From positions 1 to 64,000 of the forward strand of contig JACCGJ010018760.1 in the NCBI GenBank assembly GCA_013407085.1: a DNA stretch of 64,000 bases, given 5' to 3'. Position 1 is the stretch's first letter. Each line of letters begins with the position of its first letter. A model generated the notes under the pieces. The model worked only from the letters and a program-made list of their open reading frames with translations. It did no database searches and had not been told where the DNA came from. A program made the translations under genes and the position numbers. Below are positions 42,024-56,395 of this stretch, piece by piece. This DNA is from Atriophallophorus winterbourni (lineage: Eukaryota; Platyhelminthes; Trematoda; Plagiorchiida; Microphallidae).

Positions 42024-42860
42024 TCACAACTTTTTTAGTTTCAGTGGAAGATCCCAGTGATATGACCAGTTCATGACCCGCTCAAGGTCGTGCATCAAGG
42101 TATCTTCAGCCGTTGATCCGATGAATTTCACATCATCCGCGAAAATGAAGCATGGGCACTTCAATTCGGAGGACAAGTCACGGATGAAAATCAGGAATAG
42201 AAGAAGACCAATTACCGAACCTTGCGGTACACCACTGATCACGTCGGTTTGATTCGACAGCGTAGATCCTACTCTCACTCGGAATGTCCTACCAGTAAGG
42301 AAGACCTTTATCCAAGCAAGTAGACTACTCCGTATGCCATTGGCTGCAAGCTTAATCTCTAGAAGCCGGTGATTTACGGAATCGAGAGGCTTGCTAAAGT
42401 CTGGGTAGAGGGCTTCGACAGGCTTCCCTTCATCCATCCTTTTAATGACAGTATTGAGAAAGCTAAGAAGGTTAGTCAGGTAGGATCTACCCTTAGGAAA
42501 TTCATGCTGAGTTACACTCAACAGAGAATGCCGACAAAGATGTTGACAGATTTTATCACACAGCAGTTTTCCCATTACTTTCGAGACGATGCTGGTCAAG
42601 CTGACCGGTCTATTGCTACCAACAGTTGACCTGCAACCACCCTTGTGTATAGGTACCACTATGGCTTCCCTTCACTTACTTGGAACAACTCCTAGTTGCA
42701 GGCATGAATTAAAGACCTGGCAAAACGGTTCGACAAGCACTGAGGCAAGATTTGTAAGCATAATGGAGTAGATGCTGTCCGGTCCCTCAGATTTGTTGAC
42801 CTGGACATGGATAAGTGCGTCAAACATCTCAGCCTCATTGAAGGACATTTCAGTAAGATG
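42024..42860 (-). pseudogene. CR1-A reverse transcriptase, palm half
   Basis: Two frames: FNEAEMFDALIHVQVNKSEG, PDSIYSIMLTNLA (42860-42672) and VPIHKGGCRSTVGSNRPVSL, ALYPDFSKPLDSVNHRLLEI (DFSKAFD altered), ISGVPQGSVIGLLLFLIFI and FIFADDVKFIG (42659-42024). The catalytic FADD is intact, but motif A reads FSKPLD and a frameshift separates the halves. It is the continuation of CR1-A interrupted by LINE-B. Confidence 0.82.
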
Positions 42861-44742
42861 CAATCTACTAGACATTGATCCGCTATGGTTACGCAGAATT
42901 CGCCTTAATCTTTTTCTTTTCTTCCGAATCATCACAGAGCACCAAGTTAAGCTTAGATCTACCATGCGCTTCCAAGATTGCAATCGTTCTGTACGACGTA
43001 ACCGAATGAGGCTATTACATATTCCCCTTACTCGCACTAAAGTTCGACAAAACCTCTTTTTAATTAGGTATGCGCATCTTTGGAATTCTCTTCCACTCCA
43101 TTTCCGCATGTGCACATCTGCAGGTAAATTTAAAACACTCGTAGATTCTCTTACTGCTCCATCGCTATGCGAAATTCTGAAAATAAACACTTCTATAGAC
43201 AATATATTTTGTCACAGTATTCCTGGTTATTGAACCAGTTGTATGTATTTTGTACACTAGCACACATATAGAACTGTTCACAATGTCCGAAATACATGGT
43301 ATTATTAAGTGTCATGTTAATTAGTGTCTATGTATGTTTCATCTATTTCTACTCTTCCCTCATATCTGTCTAGGCCTGGGCAACCTGACACTATCTTAGC
43401 CCATGTGCAGTCTCTGACTGTGCGGCACTTTGCCTGGATCGGGCTTGTGCTTTCATACATACATCAAAACCTGGGACTAGTATTATATGTACCTTTACTT
43501 TTTGTATCTCTTTAGTCAGGTTACTTAGGGTCTATGTATGTTACATCTATTTCTATTCCCCATTTCATATCTGTCTAGGCCTGGGCAACCTGACAGTATC
43601 TTAGTCAGGTTACTTAGGGTCTATGTATGTTACATCTACCTCTATTCCCCATCTCATATCTGTCTAGGCCTGGGCAACCTGACAGTATCTTAGCCCATGT
43701 GCAGTAACCTTATCGTTTCAATTCAGGTTTATATCGTAAACAAATGTCTCTAAAAAAATAGAAACATCTAAAAAAATTATTTTTCTGATTAGATATTTAT
43801 AACGCTGCTGTAGTGTCAGGTTACATAGGGTCTATGCATGTTTCGTCATAGGTTGGGACTTGCATCACATTTTTCTATTTGTCACATTGCCTTCCATGAC
43901 ATTTTCTATACACCATTATGTATATATCTTATAAATGTCACATTTTTATCCAAACTTGCAAAAAAATAAAATCTACCAAAAAAATAAAAAAAAGTAAAAA
44001 AAAACCTGAAAATGTACATTCTTATTTTTCAAATGATGAACTATTTTACTTTGATGACCTCTCACCATGATGGTGAAGAGAATATCTTTCATTATATTCC
44101 AGTGTCTTCGAATACCGAACCATCAGTGAAACTGGCTCGAAATCTATCTGCTTGAGATTTGTTTCATTTGCGATTCACTCTCCTGCAGATAACGAAAACC
44201 CGGCTGGTGAACACATTTTGGCTCGAATCGTCGACAATTCTTCAAGAGTATTGGAGTACACAGCGTACCCTACTCCCATGCTTTTAACCACACCCTCTTT
44301 CATCCCCCAGAATTTCTTAGATTTTCTTATTCTGATGGATTTATGTTCAATTTTCCATCCTCTCAACCAATCTCTCCGTAAAAAAACATAAATTGATACA
44401 TATATAATTTATTTATCAATTTTTTATGACAATTTATTACAATTCACTTCACATTTTCCATAATTACCTTCCATTTATGTTCTCCATGTTTTCCCATCCT
44501 TGCAATTCGTAAATTCTGACAAAATTTAAATGAAATCTTATTGTTATTAGACATGAAGATTTTTTCTTACTTTCTGTATATTCGTTTCCATTATTGAACG
44601 GAAAAAATGTTTAAAAATCCCGCTCACTTCGGTCATTTGCACCGTTATATTTTTTTTCTTTTGCTGTTCCAATTTTGATAAACTGATCATGTATTACATG
44701 CCTTGGATATCCAAGAATATATATTATTATTATTATTATTAT
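42861..44742 (+). mobile_element. LINE-B 3' part inserted in CR1-A
   Basis: Plus-strand C-terminal frame DPLWLRRIRLNLFLFFRIIT, VRQNLFLIRYAHLWNSLPLH to HSIPGY (stop ~43233), then a ~1.5-kb 3'UTR and an ATT-repeat tail (44725-44742). A second copy at 56.4-57.8 kb shares both coding end and UTR. SINE-1 pieces interrupt the UTR at 43335-43710. Confidence 0.82.
43335..43710 (+). repeat. SINE-1 pieces and a 92-bp tandem of SINE plus UTR
   Basis: A SINE-1 3' half (43345-43466), then two ~92-bp units (about 43514-43605 and 43606-43697) each joining GGTTACTTAGGGTCTATGTA (LINE-B UTR) to GTCTAGGCCTGGGCAACCTG (SINE-1). The unit was duplicated after the SINE arrived. Confidence 0.8.
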
Positions 44743-46003
44743 CTAATACATGGACACCAGTTGTCAGGTTGAGCAGATCTGACGGTGCGTTTGAAGCATT
44801 ATCCCGTCGTTGAACGCTACTGAAAAACCCTGAGAAGGCAATCGCCTTAGACAGGTCGGTATCGGCAACTTTTCCGTCCTTCAGTTTCAAATCCCCTATG
44901 TTATCCCTAGTTTTTCCTTTTGACTGTGCGTAGCTATAAAAACTTTTCGGGTTGGATTTAGCATCCCTAGCTAGAGATAACTTAAAATCCTGTTCAAGCA
45001 CACGTTGTAATTTAACACAGGTATTCCGAGCGGTTTTGTAGCAAGCCCAAGAACCAGAAGTAAGGGATAGCTTATAATGCCGCCATAGACGATCCCGTTT
45101 ACGGGTAGACCTACGGACTCGAGGAGACCACCAGGGTGGCCTTCGATGCCTTCTCACACACTGTAGCGGAGCGTGCTTGTCTTGTAACTCGTTTAGATAC
45201 TTAGAAATTCTATCAAAATTTTCATTTACATTCAAATCGCTAGATATCTGAAGGGAAGATTTTGAAGTCTGCAAGAGTAAACCCCAGTCTACACGCCTAA
45301 AATTGCGTCTAGGACGAGAGAAAGGTTTGCGAAAACGCAATATCGCTTCGAAGCTTATCATTACGTGATCACTTTTGCCGAGCGGCGGTAGGTACTTTAA
45401 ATGACTAATGGCTTCTAGCTGGGACGACAATACCAAGTCAAGAGTGGATGGAGTGCATCCATGGCGAAACCTTGTAGGATCATTGACATGCTGGTGCAGC
45501 GCATGATTATGGAGCCATTCGAGAAAGGTGTCAGATTGCTGGGTGACTAGACCAGTGGGGAGAGGCCAATCTATGTCTGGAAGGTTGAAATCACCCAAGA
45601 TAAGTACACCGTGAGCTGAGTTAAACAAACCGTCGAGTGTCTCAATGAGCTGTGTAAACTCCTGTACGGATGCACCGGGAGTGACGTGAACACAAGCAAT
45701 TGCGAGCGATGACTTGTAGCAAGTCAGGATACTCGTAACCACTTGGACGTTTTCAATGGCTAGAGATATCCCTGTACCCATGTTGTGCAAACCATACTCC
45801 AACAGCAGTGCAACGTTACCGCCTCTCCTATCGCCCGGCCTATCGCATCTTATGACGAGATACTGTTCACTGATGTTTACCGGCACCTCATCAATCGCAG
45901 ACAGCCAGGTCAGAGAAGGCGCAATAACCCGTGGGTGTAACTGAGCCACGCAGAGAGAAAGTTCAGCCCACTTATTCCTGATGCTGCATACATTTGCATA
46001 CAA
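44743..46003 (-). pseudogene. CR1-A endonuclease and linker
   Basis: An open frame of about 420 codons: MYANVCSIRNKWAELSLCVA (Asn), then VIAPSLTWLS where ETWL is expected, so the catalytic Glu is replaced by Leu; GVLILGDFNLPDIDWPLP; STLDLVLSS; GKSDHVMISF (Asp-His intact). The linker (RRPPWWSPRVRRSTRKRDRL, FYSYAQSKGKTRDNI) follows, then the frame meets the ATT tail of LINE-B at 44742. Apart from the Glu change it is well preserved. Confidence 0.85.
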
Positions 46004-46035
46004 TACTTGGGCACTGGTTATTCGTGCTTCTGAAA

Positions 46036-47354
46036 CTAGTCCTGTTTGGCCCTCGGTCGAAGCACCCGAGGGAGCTGCACGTTTTTTGGCGTGCTACTTA
46101 GAGCAGGAGCATCAGTTTCGGCGGCCTCTTGCGTTAACGTAATTGACCGTTGCCTGACAATTGAGACCGCATCCATAGAAGAGAAGCAACTACTGGAGTC
46201 ATCTTCTCGGGTGCCATCGTCAGTTGCGCTAAGACAGTCAACGTCATCTGGGCCGGACAACAAGACTAGTGGCATAGTGCTGTTCGGTATGCCCGTCTGT
46301 GACTGAATAGCGTTTTGCGCTGCATCCGGGTTAAGAATGACCGATGTTCTCATGGTTAAGTTTCTCCTATTGGAATCAGAAGAATTTTGCCGAATCCGGG
46401 ACGGAGGGTTGTCGGGCTTCACCTGACGTTTATCTAGCGTTAAGTTTGCGATATACTCAGCCCTAGCCAGGAATGCATCCCGATCCGCCTGATAATTAAA
46501 TTCAACCAGGATTGGTCGAGGGCAGTTACCCATCCTCCATCTTCCTACTCGGTGGATTCGCACTGTGGGAGTAGAAGGCTTCATATCCACTATTCGGAGA
46601 AGATCGTTTATACCCTACGATCAAGATCTCTGCGAGACTTAGATTCCTTAATAAATGGTCCCGCTCGGTTAAAAACTAGTACATTTCTAGTTCTAGATTT
46701 CGGAGCAGAGGAATTGCTGTGCAGTGTTTCGATTTGCTGACGCAAACCATTTAATTCCTGAATAATTTGCTCCAGCACAGGCGAACCGTCATCAATTGAA
46801 TGTTGCCGTTTTTGTGTACTAACCTTACTGGCCTTAGTACGCTTCTTGAAGGTTGCAGCTACATTGGCCACCTTGGGAGTTGCAGCTTGCCAGGGTGGAC
46901 GGGTTACCTGGCTAACCTGTTCGACTTTTCTCTCGGCTGCAGGTGATCTAGATTTTTCATTTGCACGTTTTTTCAAAGTTCTCCTTACATTGGCCTCCTT
47001 GGGAGGATGGTGTAACTGGTTAACTTTGTTAACTCCCGCCCTGACTGCAGTTGTCCACGGGCTCATGTTTGTGCACAAAACAGATGCATAGGTTTGAGTG
47101 GGTACGACGTTAGACGTGCTGAGCGAAATTTCACTATTTTGAGGTTTTACAATAATAAAAGCAGCGTCACTGGCAGCCTTATGGCAGGAGCTGCAATACC
47201 ACTGTACCCAGCGATACTTTGCATAAATCCCATAGTGAGATTTATGTATGCCAGAGCAGCTAGGCTGAGCCCAACGCTTGCACGCTGTGCACTCAATGCC
47301 CATGACCACTTTTTTGCAGCAATTGCCGTTGAGGCAAGCATTAACTGTACTCAT
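46036..47354 (-). pseudogene. CR1-A ORF1 (PHD-like finger, coiled coil, RRM-like end)
   Basis: The first frame (47354-46608, 248 codons) starts with a PHD-type cysteine pattern (CLNGNCC, CTACKRWAQPSC, WYCSSC), with Gln in place of the usual His ligand. It passes basic Lys/Arg-rich repeats and a short heptad-like stretch (VLEQIIQELNGLRQQIETL). After a frameshift near 46608 a second frame (46590-46036) has RIHRVGRWRMGNCPRPILVE, resembling the RRM-like end of CR1 ORF1. ORF1 proteins bind element RNA. ORF2 follows 32 bp after. Confidence 0.75.
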
Positions 47355-47575
47355 CTTACGGCGAAAAATATAAGTAACGATAATGTACCAGAAAGATTTT
47401 AGATTGATTTAATCACAAGCGTAATTAATCAGCACGAAATATAATGGACGATTTGCTTCTTATGAGGTAGCAAAATAGTTAGACTATTTTACAGTAATTT
47501 CACAGAATAGCGAAAAAGCGTAATAATTTTTAGCAGAGCGTTGAAAATACAACCAAGTTGAACGCACCGCGCACT

Positions 47576-48680
47576 GTTCAGTTCAGTTCAGTTCAAGTTC
47601 AAGTTCAAGTTGCACAGGGCTGAAGGTGGCTAAAGGTCAATCACGCGCCCAGATTTCCTTCGACGGTATGCGGTTGAGCACCCGGCACTTCGATATCGAG
47701 TATACAGTTCGTACATTTCACACGTTCTTGTTTCCGAATATCTGGAAAGTAAGGTAGGGTTTCTCTTCACCAGCACGGTGAGAAGTCAGCTATTCAGGAA
47801 ACAATGCAATAATATGCGTGAACAATGTGTGGTGTATGAAATCACTAGCCTAGTCGAGGTAAAGTGAAACACAGTCATAGACTGCATGTGGGCTAATTTG
47901 CTGTCAGGTTGTCCAGGCCTAGACAAATATGATAAAAATGTAAAAATACGTTTTTTATAGTTTTCCATTAGACAATGTGCGGAAATATGATAGAACATTT
48001 AACGTCTTATTCCCTTTTAAAGCTCAACACATTTGGGAGGCTTACTATACAATCTGGGAGCTTGTTCCAGAAGTTGACCACACGTTTGCTGAAAAAGTGC
48101 TCACGTGCCAGCAACCTGGGAATACTCTTAAGAAGTTTCATAGAATTACACCTTGTAGCTGCTTTAGGGGCAAGTTTAAGGATTTCAGTAATATTACCAC
48201 TCGTAAGACCCTTTGGAATCTTGAAAGCTTCTATTAGGTCACCTCGCAGCCGCCGTCTCTTTAGTGAGAACAAACCGAGGTCCTTGAGTCTAGCCTCATA
48301 GGTTTTACCTGTCTGACCCTCAACCATCCTAGTCGCAAGGCGCTGGACCCTTTCGAGACATGCTATATCTTTTTTTAAGTACGGTGCCCAGGATTGAACG
48401 CTGTACTTCAAGTGGGGCCGCACGACTACTTAGTATAAGGGAATGAAGATTGAAGGTTTTCGGCAAGATAACGCTGAGCGAAGTCTGAACAATTCTCTGC
48501 GAGCCTTGTTTGCAGCTTCGACACATTGAGTAGCCCATTTAAAATTGCCTGTTATAGTAATGCCAAGATCCTTCACTTTCTGAGCAGCCGCTATTCTGAT
48601 AGTTCCTTCACCAACTTCTAGTTGGGTTGTTGCTAAATCGGTCGTCAGAAGACAGCTCTTCCCCAAGTTTAGTGGTTGAA
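47576..48680 (-). mobile_element. CR1 copy (3' third) with SINE-1 in its UTR
   Basis: Tail (TTCAGTTCAGTTCAG...) at 47576-47610; RT thumb and C-terminus in two frames: KVKDLGITITGNFKWATQC (48666-48430) and MRPHLKYSVQSWAPYLKKDI with FFSKRVVNFWNKLPDCIV (48423-48007). A SINE-1 (minus) lies at 47826-47945. 5'-truncated at 48680. Confidence 0.8.
47826..47945 (-). mobile_element. SINE-1 3' half
   Basis: GTGGTGTATGAAATCACTAG to GCCTAGACAAATATGATAAA. Confidence 0.7.
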
Positions 48681-48681
48681 G

Positions 48682-48838
48682 TTCAGTTCAGTTCAGTTGC
48701 ACAGGACAGTAAGTGGCTAACGAACCAATCGAGCGTCCAGAATATCTTTCGGTGGAAAGCCGCAAGCAACCACCACTGCGAAACCGTTTCTTATCATTGT
48801 GATTTGGATATTCTCGACGATCGCGACGCCAAGAGATT
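48682..48838 (-). mobile_element. short CR1 3'-end fragment
   Basis: GTTCAGTTCAGTTCAGTTGC and GTAAGTGGCTAACGAACC to GAGATTAG; a second tail follows at 48839. Confidence 0.7.
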
Positions 48839-51800
48839 AGTTCAGTTCAGTTGGCACATGATGCCAAAGTTGGTTCATTTTTCTATGGTATCCTCGTCGT
48901 ATGCGATGGTGCGTCCGGTGTTTTTCAAGCTGCGACTAAGAAAAGCGGAAAGGGTTTCTCTTCACCAAGCCGGTGAGTGGTTAGCTATCAAAAATTGGTG
49001 CGTTCATTTAAAACATGACATTTAAAACAAGGCATTAAATAACAGAATTTTTTTAAAATCGTGGTGAAGACCATAATCATTCAAAATGAACAAAAAAGGA
49101 CTATTCTGTTGACAGACAACCTGCATATTCACGGGAAAAAGTCTGGGAAAAGCCCAAGCCACAAGGCATCTAAACCTTATTTGAATGCACCTATTGATGT
49201 GCAAGCTATTTGTTCCTCAGGCAGCTTGTTCCAGAAGCTTACCACTCTTTCACTGAAAACGTGTTGCCTAAGGTTCAGACGGCTGTGGTTTTTCGCAAGC
49301 TTCAATGTATGTCCTCTAGTTGAGGGGTTGATCGCTCGACAGAACAGGATTTAACAACCCTCGTCGCATAAGCCTCTAATGATTTTGAAAGTTTCTATGA
49401 GGTCACCCCGTAGACGCCGACGCCAAAGGGAAAAGAGACCTAAAGAAATTAGACGTTCTTCGTAGGGTTTCCCTAACATACCTTCAACCATTTTGGTAGC
49501 CAGTCGTTAAACTCTTTCTAATAGCAATATGTCTTTTTGAAAGAAGGGGCTCCATGCTTGCACGCAGTATTCTAAATGCGGCCTGACAAGCGCCGTATAT
49601 AAAGGGATAAACACTTCAGGCGTTCCACATGTCAGAACGGATTTTAGCCAAAGAGTTCTCCTCTAGCTCGTTATGCAACTGTGGCACATTGCGCAGCCCA
49701 TTTAAAGTCCGCTGTTACGACTATACCCAAATCCTTAACCCTCTGAATAGATTGAAAGTCGATCCTACCGTTATTCGCAGTTGCTGTAATTCTGTCGACC
49801 GCTGTAGACCACCGATGACATTTACTATAGTTCAGAGGAAGATCCCAATCCTGCGACCATTTATTGACCTTTTCAATATCTCTCAACAAATCACCGTGAT
49901 CACTGGATCCGGTGAATTTGACATCATCAGCAAACATGTAGCAGGGACATGACAACTGCGATGCCAGATCATAGATGAAGATTAGAAAGAGTATTGGGCC
50001 TAATACTAAACCTTGTCGGACTCCACTGGTAGCTGTTGCAAATTCAGAACTAGTATCGCCTACACGGACCTGCAAGTATCTATCACGAAGAAAACTGGTT
50101 ATCCAGTCGTGAAGCTTACCAGAAATGCCTTTCGCCGCGAGCTTCATCCCTAGGAACCTGTGACTAACCGAGTCGAACGCCTTACTAAAGTCTAAGTAAA
50201 AGACCTCTACCCGTCCGCTTTCATCCAGTGTCTTGGAAACTCTATCTAAAAAGCATAGAAGATTCGAGAGACACGACCTTCCTTTAAGAAAGCCATGTTG
50301 AACCGTGCTTTATGATAAATTGTGCATGAGGTGGCTGCACATCTGATCACTGATAAGTCTCTCCAAGGTTTGACATAAAAACTAGTCAAGCTTACCGGTC
50401 AGAAATTCTTAGCTATGTTTGCGCAACCTCCCTTTGGAATGGGTACGACAATAGCTTTCTTCCAGTCATCTAGTAGGATGCCTTTACAGAGTGATTCGTT
50501 CTATAACTCACATAGAGGCTCTGCTAGTACGTTTGATATTTCCTTTACAATTATAGAATGCACGTCGTCAGGTCCGGCGGATTTATTTCCGTCTAGATTC
50601 TTTAGGACACGCGCGACATCATCCGTGCAAAAAACTACTTCGCTTAGTGAGGCAATCATTTCCGTACTAAGAGTTGGGACTGAGTGAATCGCATCGCCGT
50701 CATCCATTCTGTGTACGCTTTGAATATAATCCAGCAAAGCTACTGCCTTTTCGCGGTCAGAATTGGCTTTCTCGCCATTTTCTATTATTAGTGTACCTAT
50801 GTGCTCCCTTGTCTTACCCTTAGACTGAATATAACTAAAATACTTCTTAGGGTTCTTTTAGCAGATTTCGCCAGGTAAGTTTCATAGCTTCGCTTACGCT
50901 CCCGTTGTAGCTTTACTGTGTTGTTTCTGGAAGCCTTATAGCACGACTAATTTCTATAGGTTGGCAAGGCTATATATGTCCTCCAGTGTCTGTCGCGCCT
51001 AATAATTTTGCGCCGCACAACAGGATTCCACCAAGCTGGCTTGCTCTTCAGCCGTGTAGGTCGAAAAGGACAGTAAAGGTCTTGAAGACTCAAAATATTG
51101 CGCTTAATAACCGACCATTTTCTCTCGATGTCATTGGTTTCAGAGAACCAGTCACATTGTGAAGCGGAAAGCCCTACGGCATTCCAGTCAACTCGATTTA
51201 GATTACGCCGGTATTTGACTGGTGGCTTATGAAAACAGAGAATAGCCTGTAATATTATGGTGTCATGGTCGGTTTTCGCCAAAGGTGATTCGTAAGAGAG
51301 GTTTTGGACATCTTTAGGACAAAAGTAGGTCCAGTGTAGATGGTGAATGTCCATCTCTGTACCTAGTTTTCTCACTTAAGTGCTGATGAAGCGCACTGGA
51401 GTGCATCCAATCGAGATATACCTGAAAAATTCTATTAGAGGTCGTCTGCGTGTCCCAGTCAATACCCGGTAGGTTAAAGTTACCTATTAAATAGACTCGT
51501 GGGGCAGTTCTGAGCAACCTGGTAAGATGTTCCCTAAGTTCCTGGTCCTCCTCCTCAGAAGCGCCGGATGCCCTGTATGAGCAGCCTAACGCAAAAGAGA
51601 GCTTATCGTCTATGACGATTGTCGAGACCAGCTGGATGCCAAAGGCGGTCATTTTGAGGCCATAGTCTTAGTATTTAATACCATGCTGTAGTAATATTAA
51701 AGCTCCTCCTCTGAGTCTACCATCTGGTCTATCCGATCTGATGGCTGTATATGTAAAAAGAATATCAACTGGAATAATGTCTGTATCTTGAAGCCAGGTC

Positions 51801-52110
51801 TCTGATAAACCTAGGATCCTAGATTTACTGCAAGCATTTGTGTATAGTCTGCTCACAGCATTTCGATATACCCCGCCTAATTTCGGAGAACCCGCGAACG
51901 CAAATCCCGAGGTATTATTAAGTTATTTGGTACGTCCAAATTAATGCTGTGTGGAGAATCTACGTCGCTGGAAGGTTGTGGCGTATAGGTTCTTAATGCA
52001 GAAGCGTTGAGCGCATACGAAGCGAGGCTTTCGTTGGCTGATTCACAACTTAGCCAAGATTCGTCGCCTATAATTTCTATCAGCACTTGAGCGTTCTTGA
52101 TTGAAATATC
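48839..52110 (-). mobile_element. CR1 copy 2, near complete but decayed
   Basis: From the tail (AGTTCAGTTCAGTTGGCAC) through RT and endonuclease to an ORF1 end. Frames include CRKPSIFIPLY-type thumb (~49600), SGVRQGLVLGPILFLIFIYD and YMFADDVKFTGSS (50147-49671), NLDGNKSAGPDDVHSIIVKE (50737-50501), NRVDWNAVG and KPAWWNPVVRRKIIRRDRHW (51375-50947), LIGNFNLPGIDW (GDFN changed to GNFN) and STLDLLLS (51652-51314), LGLSETWL (51856-51668). Many frameshifts; inactive. Confidence 0.82.
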
Positions 52111-52139
52111 CGCTGTTGCGGAGTTATTCCATCGGCGCT

Positions 52140-52312
52140 TATCTGGATTGCAGAGGCCGGTAAGTGGCTAACGAACGAACCGAGTATCCAGAATTTTTTT
52201 CGTTGGAAAGCTGCCGAGAAGCAACCTTAATTGCCAAAAGATTTTGTTCCTATTGTGCGTTGGATATCCTTGTCGATCGCGACGCCAATATATTATTTGG
52301 ATGGTATTTAGT
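52140..52312 (-). mobile_element. CR1 3'UTR fragment
   Basis: GTAAGTGGCTAACGAACG, AAAGCTGCCGAGAAGC and CGATCGCGACGCCAA; the tail is lost. Confidence 0.65.
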
Positions 52313-53288
52313 ATCAGTATCAGTATCACAGGGCGATAGTCGACCAAGTCGAAAGGATGGCCAGATTTTTTCGAGGGTGTGCTTAAAAAACACAACTACC
52401 AGGATTGATTCGTAAGTGACACAGGCGTGTGTAACTGTGAATGGAAGATTGGAGAGGTCTCATCACCGAAAGGTGAGAGAGTTATTGCATGTTGCATGTC
52501 CAATTGAATAAAAAGACGATGGACAGCAGTTTATTTCAACAAATACGAAATAATGAAAAAGAAACACTTTTCTGTGTTTCAAAATGATTTTCCGAATATC
52601 TTTTTGGTTTTTTGATCATAAATATGGAGGGTTTTAGATTTAAGTCTAATGCTCCTGGAAGGGCACATGCCACCGTCCGTCCAGCCTTTGTTAGAACGCA
52701 ATTACTGAGGTTGCCATGATTAGTTCTGCGGGAAATGCGTTCCACTCGTTCAAAATACGGATGCTTAAAAAGTGCGTTCTGGATTCGAGCCTAGTGTGCT
52801 GTTTACTTAGCTCAGTGGTTCTTAACCTTTTTGGTGGTACCGAACCCTACAAGTTCCATACATGTATTCATCGAACCCTTCGTGGTTGGAAAAATTAAAT
52901 GTGTTTTTTGTTCCAATTCAAAACATATGTATAAAACTATATACTGTATGAATGCACAAACTGTCTCATGCATCATTTGCACACAAAATCACTGTGTTAA
53001 AAGAAAAAACCATTACAACATAAATTTCGCACATGAACAAACACGAAATGAATATTTACCGCTGATCAATGTGATCGTTGTTCTTGCCTCACAGCGACAA
53101 TTTCAAGAATGCGCGGCTTCGTCTTGGCAAGTGCCACTCTCATATCATTTTCGCAACAAAGTTTGTTTTTTCTCCGTTTTTATGTTTACCATCATCAAAA
53201 AGGACTGCTCGCGAAGATATGTTGTAACAAACGGTATGAAAATTTTGGGGGCTTTCTTAGCAATAAGACGGTACGCAACGACTTGATG

Positions 53289-55552
<2,264 letters not shown>

Positions 55553-56395
55553 CCATGGTAAACCGTTGAAACCCAGAAAAGGACTTACCGAACTCCTAGG
55601 GTTCGATCGAACCCAGGTTAAGAACCACTGACATAGCTTAAGAATGTGCCGTCGTGTACCAACCAAAGGAGAGAACCGGAAGAAGTCATCGAATTAGGGA
55701 CAACTTAATCCTATGACAACTTCAAAGGTCTATATAAGATCCCTGTAAGTTGCCTCCTTCTAACCGAGAAAAGTCCTAGTGCTTATAGAGGATTTTCATA
55801 ATTGGTGTATGCTAACCCCTCGACCATGCGAGTGGCCAGATTCTGTACCTTTTCTAGCTGCACGATATCCTTCTGGTAATACGGCTTCCATGCCTGGATA
55901 CAGTATTCTAAATGTGGCATTACTATTGGGTTGTAGAGGGACAATAGCACCTCAGCTTTTCTGCAAGTGAGGGCTGAACGTAGTCGGAAGAGTTCCCTCC
56001 TAGCCCTATGAGCCACAGCAGCACATTGGTAAGCCCATTTAAAGTTTGCGGAGACTACGATTCCTAGGTCCTTAGTAGACCTCACGCTACGGAACTCCGT
56101 GTGAGCGGAATTCGTAGAGACAATCATGTTGCCTGCCAGTGTAGAGATCAAGTGACTCTTATCTAGGTTAAGGGGAAGATCCTAATTAACCACCCATGCT
56201 GTTACAGCTACCACGTCACTTATCAGATCGGAGTTATCCGACGTATTGACTATTTAACGTTGTCAGCAAACATATAACAGTTTGAGCGCAGTTGGTTGTC
56301 TAGATCATCAATGAAGATGAGGAACAGCAACGGCACAAAGACTGAGTTCTAGGGAACCCCAATCGTTATATGCGCACTTGCGAAGTGAGGATCAT

